DNA from: Bacteroidales bacterium
Lineage (GTDB): Bacteria > Bacteroidota > Bacteroidia > Bacteroidales > DTU049
Assembly (NCBI GenBank): GCA_018056215.1
Contig: JAGPGB010000079.1
Span: 1 to 5,605 of the forward strand
DNA: 5,605 nt
Direction of reading: 5' to 3'
Numbering within the stretch: position 1 is the stretch's first letter; every line of letters begins with the position of its first letter. A program made the translations under genes and the position numbers. Positions 1 to 5,605 of this stretch are shown here, in pieces. Below the pieces are notes generated by a model, which saw only the letters and a list, made by a program, of their open reading frames with translations, was not told where the DNA came from and ran no database searches.

Positions 1-49
1 ATAATTTATTTCTAATTTTTTTATTATAGAATTTATTACAAATATTTTT

Positions 50-110
50 AATTCTCATAAAGTAAAAACCCATATAAAGATATGTAAAAAAAAAATAACT
101 TTATGTAATT
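50..110. repeat. Nested inverted repeat upstream of uvrA
   Basis: An outer inverted repeat pairs CATAAAGT (56-63) with ACTTTATG (98-105). It extends outward through AATT (50-53) and AATT (107-110) across a small 2:1 internal loop. Inside lies a second perfect hairpin, CATAT (71-75) and ATATG (80-84), around the 4-nt loop AAAG. A run of eight T lies downstream at 121-128. The structure could be a terminator for a gene left of the window, or a structured element ahead of uvrA. The 10-nt gap between stem and T-run and the weak A/T pairing make either role uncertain. Confidence 0.35.
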
Positions 111-148
111 CCCATAACAATTTTTTTTCTTAATTTTATATTATAAAC

Positions 149-156
149 TATTTTTG
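149..156 (+). promoter_or_regulatory. Putative Bacteroidota -7 element of uvrA
   Basis: TATTTTTG matches the Bacteroidota -7 consensus TAnnTTTG and ends only 7 nt before the uvrA start codon. No clear -33 TTTG box is visible at the expected distance; that region is a T-rich run around 121-130. If functional, transcription would begin almost at the ATG, giving a leaderless or near-leaderless mRNA. In sequence this AT-rich such an 8-mer arises by chance fairly often, so the call rests mainly on its position. Confidence 0.35.
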
Positions 157-163
157 CAAAATA

Positions 164-2992
164 ATGAAAGATTTCAATTACAAAGAAATATTGATAGAAG
201 GTGCGAGATCTAATAATCTCAAAAATATCACTTTGAGCATACCTAAGCGTAAAATTACTGTTGTAACTGGGTTATCAGGCTCTGGCAAGACTTCATTAGC
301 TTTTGATACGATATATGCTGAGGGACAGAGAAAATATGTAGAGAGTCTCAGTGCATATGCTAGACAGTTTTTAGGCAAAATAATGAAACCAGATGTAGAT
401 AAAATCACTGGTCTATCGCCTGCCATAGCTATCAGGCAATTCTCTGCTAATGTAAATCCACGCTCCACCGTTGGTACTATTACAGAGATTTATGATTATC
501 TTAAAATTTTGTACACTAGAATAGGCAAAACATATAGTCCTATTTCTGGTAGAGAGGTGAAACACTACAAAGTAGAAGATGTAGTATCATATGTAATGTC
601 TTTCCCAGATAAAAGTAGATTTTTTATAGTAGCTCCCTATATAGAGATGAGTGGTAGAGACGTTAATGAACAGCTGGAGCTATGGCATATAAATGGATAT
701 AGTAGAGTATTATCAGATAACAATATTTATCTCATCAGAGATTTGCTAGATGATAATAAGAAATTGTCTAAGATAGATCCCAATAATTTATTTTTGTTAG
801 TTGATAGGCTCACTAAAACTGATGATGAAGATTTTTCATTCAGACTGAAAGATAGCATACAATCAGCATTTTTTGAGGGTGATGGCAAAATATATATTGT
901 TATTTTGAGTGGTGAAGAGAGAAAATGGGTAGAGTTTTCTAATAAATTTGAACTCGATGGCATGCGTTTCACTATTCCAGATGTTAATTTTTTCAGTTAT
1001 ACATCACCGTATGGTGCTTGTCCTGTATGTGAGGGCTATGGTACTGTAGTAGATGTAGCCGAGCACTTAGTAATACCAGATCCTAATTTATCTATTTACG
1101 AAGGGGCAGTGGCTCCTTGGCGTGGCGAAAAGATGAGTGAATGGCAGAAATATTTTATCGCATATTCTAAAAAATATAATTTCCCTATTCATAAACCATA
1201 TAAAGACCTTACAGAAGAGGAAAAAGATCTTTTGTGGAATGGACGCGATGATTTAGAAGGCATCAACAGATTTTTTAAAATGCTAGAAGAGAACACATAC
1301 AAAATACAGTACCGTGTGATGCTTTCTAGATATAGAGACAAAACAATTTGTAGGTCTTGCAAAGGAACTAGATTGAGAAAAGAAACTCAATATGTAAAAG
1401 TTTATGGATATTCTTTGCCAGATTTATTAATGATGCAGATAGATCAAATGCAAAACATAATAAGATCATGGCAGTTTACTGATATAGAGCTAGAACAAGT
1501 AAAATATATCTTGAAAGAGTTAAATACTAGAATAGACTATCTAATAGAAGTCGGATTGCCATATGTGACGCTTAATAGAGGCATGAATACACTATCTGGT
1601 GGAGAAATACAAAGAGTATATTTGAGTAGAGCTCTTGGTTCTACAATGACAGATACCTTATATGTACTCGATGAGCCTACTGTAGGACTGCATCCACGTG
1701 ATACACATAAATTAATTGAAATATTAAAAAAACTTAGAGATGAGGGTAATACTATTATAGTAGTAGAGCATGATGGAGATATAATAAGAGCTTGTGATTG
1801 GATAGTAGATCTGGGCCCTAAAGCAGGTAGTGAGGGTGGCGAAATTGTTTTTTCTGGTACTTTAGAGCAATTGTATAATAATTCTAATAGTTTCACTGCT
1901 AAATATTTGAATAATCCATTACAAGAAATAATTCCAAAAAATAAATTTTCTTTTTTGGGACCTAACAATCGTTTCATAGAATTCATAGGTGCTAATAAAA
2001 ATAATTTGAAAGACATTAGTATCAAAATACCAATAAATGAAATAACTGCTGTCGTAGGTGTCAGTGGATCAGGTAAATCTACCTTGATTGTAGATGAATT
2101 ATATGAAGAGTTTAATAATTTTTTAAAGCATCCAGATAATGAAACCACAAAATTAAGTGGCGAATTTAGATCAATTAAAAATGTAGTTCTGATAGATCAA
2201 TCTCCAATCTCCCGTTCTACCAGGTCAAATCCAATAACTTATTTAAAGATATTTGATTATATTAGAGAGTTATACAGTCTAATGCCTTTAGCCATTCAAA
2301 GAGGTTACAAGCCAAGCACTTTTTCTTTTAATACTGAAGGTGGGCGTTGTGAAACCTGCAAAGGCGATGGATACATAATTATAGAAATGCAATTTATGGC
2401 TGATGTCAAAATTCCTTGCGAAGATTGCCATGGCAAAAGATTTAAAGACGATGTGCTGGAGGTAACATTTGGTCAAAAAAATATTTATGATATTTTAGAT
2501 ATGACTATAGATGATGCTTATAATTTTTTCAAAAATCAGTATAGTTTTGCTAAAAATAAAAAAATAGAATCTTTGATTAATCAGACCATGAACGGGTTAG
2601 AACTCCTTAGAAAAGTAGGACTGGGATATCTGAAAATGGGGCAATCTACTGATACTTTGTCTGGCGGCGAAGCACAAAGGCTGAAACTAGCAAGTTACAT
2701 AGGTGCTGGTAATAAAATGGATAAAACCTTATTTATCTTTGATGAACCTACTACTGGCTTGCATTACTATGATGTAGACATGCTATTCAATAGTTTAAAA
2801 GAGCTAATACTCAAAGGCCATACTATATGCTATATTGAGCATAATATAGAATTAATCAAGCGAGCAGATTGGATCATAGAGCTTGGTCCAGAAGGTGGCG
2901 ACCAAGGTGGCTACCTAATTTTCCAAGGTAATATAGAAAATTTTTTAAAATCAGATACAATTACTACTAAATATTTGAATAAAGCAAATTAA
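164..2992 (+). CDS. uvrA: UvrABC excinuclease subunit A (UvrA)
   Basis: DNA-damage recognition ATPase of nucleotide excision repair. In the family a cytoplasmic UvrA dimer finds lesions, loads UvrB and leaves before UvrC cuts. At 942 aa it has the normal UvrA length and all parts in order: Walker A GLSGSGKT (36-43); a UvrB-binding/insertion region (about 125-250); first Cys pairs C286/C289 and C396/C399; ABC signature LSGGE (477-481) and Walker B with D503-E504; second Walker A GVSGSGKS (632-639); the zinc module C729-x2-C732-x19-C752-x2-C755; second LSGGE (832-836) and D860-E861. The zinc spacing equals that of E. coli UvrA. The start is supported because the GAR-x-NNLKNI motif begins about 13 residues in, as expected; the preceding bases are A-rich with no Shine-Dalgarno. 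KTYSPISGREVK (122-133) resembles one of the two UvrA types many Bacteroidota carry, so a paralogue elsewhere is possible. No missing catalytic residue was seen. Confidence 0.97.
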   Translation: MKDFNYKEILIEGARSNNLKNITLSIPKRKITVVTGLSGSGKTSLAFDTIYAEGQRKYVESLSAYARQFLGKIMKPDVDKITGLSPAIAIRQFSANVNPRSTVGTITEIYDYLKILYTRIGKTYSPISGREVKHYKVEDVVSYVMSFPDKSRFFIVAPYIEMSGRDVNEQLELWHINGYSRVLSDNNIYLIRDLLDDNKKLSKIDPNNLFLLVDRLTKTDDEDFSFRLKDSIQSAFFEGDGKIYIVILSGEERKWVEFSNKFELDGMRFTIPDVNFFSYTSPYGACPVCEGYGTVVDVAEHLVIPDPNLSIYEGAVAPWRGEKMSEWQKYFIAYSKKYNFPIHKPYKDLTEEEKDLLWNGRDDLEGINRFFKMLEENTYKIQYRVMLSRYRDKTICRSCKGTRLRKETQYVKVYGYSLPDLLMMQIDQMQNIIRSWQFTDIELEQVKYILKELNTRIDYLIEVGLPYVTLNRGMNTLSGGEIQRVYLSRALGSTMTDTLYVLDEPTVGLHPRDTHKLIEILKKLRDEGNTIIVVEHDGDIIRACDWIVDLGPKAGSEGGEIVFSGTLEQLYNNSNSFTAKYLNNPLQEIIPKNKFSFLGPNNRFIEFIGANKNNLKDISIKIPINEITAVVGVSGSGKSTLIVDELYEEFNNFLKHPDNETTKLSGEFRSIKNVVLIDQSPISRSTRSNPITYLKIFDYIRELYSLMPLAIQRGYKPSTFSFNTEGGRCETCKGDGYIIIEMQFMADVKIPCEDCHGKRFKDDVLEVTFGQKNIYDILDMTIDDAYNFFKNQYSFAKNKKIESLINQTMNGLELLRKVGLGYLKMGQSTDTLSGGEAQRLKLASYIGAGNKMDKTLFIFDEPTTGLHYYDVDMLFNSLKELILKGHTICYIEHNIELIKRADWIIELGPEGGDQGGYLIFQGNIENFLKSDTITTKYLNKAN

Positions 2993-3206
2993 ACCATAGA
3001 TTATTAAAAAATCTTTCGAGTTAGATGCTAAAATAATAAATAAAAATATTGCCGTAAATGTATCAGTAAAAGATATATTTCTAATGAATATGATTTGATT
3101 CGTTTTAAAATATTTCTACAATTTACATTATTAAAATTATTAAACCACTGAAGCACTACTCCAATATTCTATTATTAAATTATATTATTTATCAAAATAT
3201 TTTTTA

Positions 3207-3214
3207 TAATTTTG
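3207..3214 (+). promoter_or_regulatory. Putative Bacteroidota -7 element of the glycosyltransferase operon
   Basis: TAATTTTG fits TAnnTTTG and ends 19 nt before the ATG at 3234. It lies in the most AT-rich part of the spacer. The -33 position holds only T/A sequence without TTTG, so the match is half of a promoter. If real, it would drive the transferase and the overlapping lytic transglycosylase with a very short 5' leader. Confidence 0.3.
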
Positions 3215-3233
3215 ACTTTGTTTTTATTATTTT

Positions 3234-4355
3234 ATGTTTTTTAATATTTATTACCTCTATACTAGTTTATTTATTTGTTCATTATTATTAAGTATAATAT
3301 TAAATTTTTTGCTAATAAACTTTGCAAAAAAATTAAAAAAAGACAAATTAGAAGTCAACCAAGAAAGATGGACTAATGAACATATTCCTACATTCGGAGG
3401 TACAGCTTTTTTTATTATTTTTTTACTTGCAATTATTTTTTTAAATTTTTACAGTATATATAAAGGTGTTCCAATAAATTCAAAAGGAATAATATTCATA
3501 ATATTAGGTGCATCGCTATCATATTTACTTGGATTATTCGATGATGTATTTTATCTAAACCCAATAATTAAATTCCTAACTCAAATAATTATTAGCATCA
3601 TAATGATCATCGGTGGAATAAGTATTAATATTTTTGACAGTATATGGCTAAATTATTTATTAACTGTATTATGGATAGTAGGTATAATGAATGCTACCAA
3701 TTTATTAGATAATATGGATGGCACAGCTGCGATTAGTGTTCTTGGAATAGCCGGGACTATCTTATCTATCTGTTTACTAAATAATATAAATAATATAAAT
3801 AATATAAATGTGGCTTCCTTATTAATAATAATTGGTATATTAATAGGATTTCTTGTATTTAATTGGCCAAAAGCTAAAATTTATATGGGAGATAGCGGTA
3901 GTATGTTTTTGGGATTTATCATAGCTATGTGGGGTATCAAATACATTTGGAATCTTGACTCTCTATTACCTAATGTTACTTATCATTGGATAGTACCCTT
4001 TATTTTAATTGCTGTAATATATTGTTTACCTATTTTAGACACTTCTATTACCTTTCTAAAAAGAATAGTGCATCATAGATCACCATTATTAGGAGGCAAA
4101 GATCATACTACGCATCATCTGATATATTTAGGCTTTACTAATACTCAAGTTTTATTGTTAATGATATTTATATCTGTGTTGAATTTTTTAGTTAGTTATT
4201 ACTTTATAATTAACATTAATCAATTAAATAGTTTCTTTTATTTAGGAATATTTACATATTTAATTATTATCTTTGCTTTTCTTTTATATGCGTCTTTTAC
4301 TCATATAGAAAAATCATATCCTAATGAAAAAAATAAAAAAATTACAGATATCTAG
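3234..4355 (+). CDS. WecA/TagO/MraY-family polyprenyl-phosphate sugar-1-phosphate transferase
   Basis: Integral inner-membrane enzyme of glycosyltransferase family 4 (MraY/WecA/TagO fold). It should move a sugar-1-phosphate, typically HexNAc-1-P from a UDP-sugar, onto undecaprenyl phosphate on the cytoplasmic face, the first step of a lipid-linked surface glycan. The 373 aa hold about 11 hydrophobic segments, as in WecA. Family motifs are present: D103-D104 in LFDDV (101-105), NATNLLDNMDG (153-163), YMGDSGS (217-223), and a His-rich cytosolic loop, GGKDHTTHH (287-295). That loop is of the GGxDHTxH type seen in WecA-like enzymes, which argues against MraY proper. IPTFGG (51-56) is the usual N-terminal family motif. 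The start at 3234 gives a normal first membrane helix; T-rich sequence precedes it, with no Shine-Dalgarno. Residues 183-192 are an Asn-Asn-Ile repeat from a 9-bp DNA repeat. The gene overlaps the lytic transglycosylase downstream by 32 bp. The exact sugar cannot be told from sequence. Confidence 0.88.
   Translation: MFFNIYYLYTSLFICSLLLSIILNFLLINFAKKLKKDKLEVNQERWTNEHIPTFGGTAFFIIFLLAIIFLNFYSIYKGVPINSKGIIFIILGASLSYLLGLFDDVFYLNPIIKFLTQIIISIIMIIGGISINIFDSIWLNYLLTVLWIVGIMNATNLLDNMDGTAAISVLGIAGTILSICLLNNINNINNINVASLLIIIGILIGFLVFNWPKAKIYMGDSGSMFLGFIIAMWGIKYIWNLDSLLPNVTYHWIVPFILIAVIYCLPILDTSITFLKRIVHHRSPLLGGKDHTTHHLIYLGFTNTQVLLLMIFISVLNFLVSYYFIININQLNSFFYLGIFTYLIIIFAFLLYASFTHIEKSYPNEKNKKITDI
3780..3809 (+). 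repeat. 9-bp in-frame tandem repeat (AATAATATA, 3.3 copies)
   Basis: Three perfect copies of AATAATATA (3780-3788, 3789-3797, 3798-3806) are followed by a partial AAT. The unit encodes Asn-Asn-Ile and falls in a predicted loop between two membrane helices of the transferase. Because the unit is a multiple of three, copy-number change would keep the reading frame. Confidence 0.85.
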
Positions 4356-5304
4356 ATTTATAATAATATTGTTAATTGTTTGCTTTACTTCATTATTTAT
4401 TTTCTCAAATAAATCAAATAAAGATAAGTATGATTATAAATATTTACAAGATAAATACAAAATTGTTACTTTCACTCTACCAGACACTGTATACTTTGCT
4501 GATCAATTAGTAGATTTAACAAACCCATATATCAGAGAAAGAGTAGAAACAGAGCTATATAGCATTACTTATTTTCATTCATTACTAATTAAAACCATTA
4601 AGCAGGCAGATAGATATTTACCTTATATAGAAAAGGAGTTAAAAAATAATAAACTACCAATAGATTTGAAATACATCGCAATAATAGAAAGTAATTTAGT
4701 ACCGACTACATCTCCTGCTGGAGCTAAAGGTATATGGCAATTTATGAAAGGCACTGCTGTTAAATATGGGTTAGAAGTGTCTGATGATGTAGATGAAAGA
4801 TTAAACTTCGAGAAATCTACTATAGCTGCATTGTCTTATCTAAAAGATTTATACAATATGTTTGGAGATTGGTTCTTGGCAATAGCTGCATATAATGCTG
4901 GTGAAAATTATCTAAAAACAAAAATAAGTGAACAATATACTAATAATTTCTGGGATCTAGTTATTAACTCCGAAACAGCCAGATATATTTCTAGAGCTAT
5001 AGCTACTAAAATTATTTATCAATCTTTAAAAAATTTTGGTTTTTACATACCTACATTCGAGATTTATCCACAATACAAGTATAAAGAGATTGTGATAGAC
5101 TCTACTATAAATAATTTACCTTTATTTTGTAATAAAATGAATATCTCTTATTATAATTTTAAAAAAATAAATCCATGGTTAATTAGCGATAAATTAATGA
5201 ATAAAGAGAATAAAAAATATACTATGCGTATACCGATATTAGAAGGATATAAGATATCAACATCATCAAAAAATGATTCAATAGAATTAATAGAAAGTAT
5301 ATAA
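4324..5304 (+). CDS. MltD-like membrane-bound lytic murein transglycosylase (SLT domain)
   Basis: Periplasmic enzyme expected to cleave the MurNAc-GlcNAc bond of peptidoglycan, leaving 1,6-anhydroMurNAc ends. The 326 aa begin with a basic stretch and one hydrophobic segment (about 11-28), a signal peptide or membrane anchor; Cys20 lacks a good lipobox because Val precedes it. The SLT domain covers about 95-235: catalytic Glu122 in IIESNL, AGAKGIWQFM (132-141), the DVDER segment (155-159), AIAAYNAGE (186-194) and ETARYI (217-222). These match family 1 (MltD/Slt) transglycosylases. Residues about 253-304 (IVIDS, then INPW at 282-285, then YTMRIP) resemble the segment following SLT in Bacteroidetes MltD proteins. 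No clear LysM follows, and the protein is shorter than many relatives. The start at 4324 is the only Met giving a signal sequence and overlaps the transferase by 32 bp in another frame, suggesting co-transcription and perhaps coupled translation. No Shine-Dalgarno is seen. Confidence 0.9.
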   Translation: MKKIKKLQISRFIIILLIVCFTSLFIFSNKSNKDKYDYKYLQDKYKIVTFTLPDTVYFADQLVDLTNPYIRERVETELYSITYFHSLLIKTIKQADRYLPYIEKELKNNKLPIDLKYIAIIESNLVPTTSPAGAKGIWQFMKGTAVKYGLEVSDDVDERLNFEKSTIAALSYLKDLYNMFGDWFLAIAAYNAGENYLKTKISEQYTNNFWDLVINSETARYISRAIATKIIYQSLKNFGFYIPTFEIYPQYKYKEIVIDSTINNLPLFCNKMNISYYNFKKINPWLISDKLMNKENKKYTMRIPILEGYKISTSSKNDSIELIESI

Positions 5305-5309
5305 GATAT

Positions 5310-5343
5310 TAAAAATAGTATAAAAATTATTGTACTATTTTTA
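5310..5343. terminator. Probable bidirectional terminator between convergent genes
   Basis: TAAAAATAGTA (5310-5320) and TACTATTTTTA (5333-5343) form a perfect 11-bp inverted repeat around a 12-nt loop. The arms are A-rich on the left and T-rich on the right, so each strand ends the hairpin in a T stretch. The structure lies just after the transglycosylase stop (5302-5304). It includes the peptidase stop codon (5327-5329) in its loop and the last peptidase codons in one arm. Only one G-C pair is present, so the stem is weak, but its place between convergent genes supports the call. Confidence 0.6.
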
Positions 5344-5605
5344 TTTCATTCAATATTCTCTGTGCATTTGCATACTTATCAATAATAAACAACATATATC
5401 TAATATCGAGTACAATGTTTCGGCATCTGCTGTCATCAAAATTAAAATCGCTCATCGTACCTTCCCATACTCTATCGTAATTTAGCCCAATTAGTTCTCC
5501 TTTTCCGTTAAATACAGGGCTCCCACTATTGCCACCAGTGGTATGTGCTGTACTTATGAAGGCTATTGGGAGCTCACCTTTATCATTGGTATATGAACCG
5601 AAATT
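5327..5605 (-). CDS. S46-family dipeptidyl-peptidase, DPP11-like, C-terminal part (cut by window edge)
   Basis: Only the last 92 codons are visible; the gene continues past the right edge, and the first visible base is in frame. The S46 family (DPP7/DPP11) are periplasmic serine exopeptidases that release dipeptides from peptide N-termini, typical of Bacteroidota that use peptides. The fragment has the catalytic-serine motif TGGNSGSPVFN, with the nucleophile Ser at codon 5525-5527, then GELIGLNYDRVWEGTMSD, and then the closing DIRYMLFIIDKYANA, all characteristic of the S46 C-terminus. The residue 18 after the serine is Arg (codon 5471-5473), corresponding to Arg673 of Porphyromonas gingivalis DPP11, which sets preference for Asp/Glu at P1; DPP7 has Gly there. 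The catalytic His and Asp lie outside the window. It converges on the transglycosylase gene, with 22 bp between stop codons. Family assignment is firm; acidic specificity is inferred. Confidence 0.93.
   Translation of the reverse strand, partial: NFGSYTNDKGELPIAFISTAHTTGGNSGSPVFNGKGELIGLNYDRVWEGTMSDFNFDDSRCRNIVLDIRYMLFIIDKYANAQRILNEIKIVQ

Noticed and set aside
3..29. Open frame at the left edge ending in TAG, as the tail of an upstream gene.
   Set aside because: Only eight low-complexity codons are visible, so no support is possible; the other forward frames stop even sooner.
178..2476. Four open frames on the minus strand inside uvrA (178-468, 727-972, 1537-2148, 2288-2476).
   Set aside because: They lie antisense to a fully conserved uvrA and encode no recognisable domain; they are shadows of the real gene.
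2998..3017. Small hairpin after uvrA (AGATT 2998-3002, AATCT 3010-3014, then TTT) as a uvrA terminator.
   Set aside because: Only five base pairs, a 7-nt loop and three T residues; too weak to call in such AT-rich sequence.
3234..4355. MraY (phospho-MurNAc-pentapeptide transferase) for the membrane transferase.
   Set aside because: The GGKDHTTHH loop and IPTFGG motif fit WecA/TagO-like enzymes better, and no mur, fts or other division-cluster genes lie nearby.
4324..4384. Lipoprotein signal with Cys20 in LLIVC of the transglycosylase.
   Set aside because: Val at the position just before Cys is unusual for a lipobox, where Gly, Ala or Ser is expected; a plain signal or anchor is likelier.
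1..5605. Mobile element, CRISPR array, tRNA/rRNA or a novel defence system.
   Set aside because: No spaced direct repeats, transposase domain, cloverleaf or defence-type gene cluster was seen; all long forward genes have clear housekeeping or envelope roles.

Overview
The window comes from a very AT-rich bacterial chromosome, most likely a member of the Bacteroidota. The evidence is taxon-typical proteins: an S46-family peptidase tail of the DPP11 type, an MltD-like lytic transglycosylase with a Bacteroidetes-style C-terminal segment, and a UvrA with the insert wording common in that phylum. No gene start has a Shine-Dalgarno sequence, and TAnnTTTG-like -7 elements lie just upstream of two start codons; both are Bacteroidota habits. 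The low GC would fit a host-associated or otherwise reduced lineage, but the genus cannot be resolved from this sequence.

Layout: positions 1-163 are non-coding, with a nested inverted repeat (50-110) and a possible promoter next to uvrA. A complete uvrA (nucleotide excision repair) runs forward at 164-2992. A bare AT-rich spacer follows at 2993-3233. Next is a forward pair of envelope genes overlapping by 32 bp: a WecA/TagO/MraY-type polyprenyl-phosphate sugar-1-phosphate transferase (3234-4355) and an MltD-like lytic transglycosylase (4324-5304). Converging on them from the right edge is the 3' end of an S46 dipeptidyl-peptidase gene (stop at 5327-5329). A hairpin at 5310-5343 sits between the two converging genes and probably ends transcription both ways.

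Functionally, uvrA stands alone as a DNA-repair gene. The transferase and transglycosylase form a plausible two-gene envelope unit: one starts lipid-linked glycan synthesis and the other cuts peptidoglycan. The S46 peptidase is a periplasmic exopeptidase for oligopeptide nutrition. Its Arg at the S1 specificity position points to acidic (Asp/Glu) P1 preference.

I found no mobile element, CRISPR array, RNA gene or evident novel multi-gene system. The genes are housekeeping or envelope types, and the findings are modest details rather than a new system.
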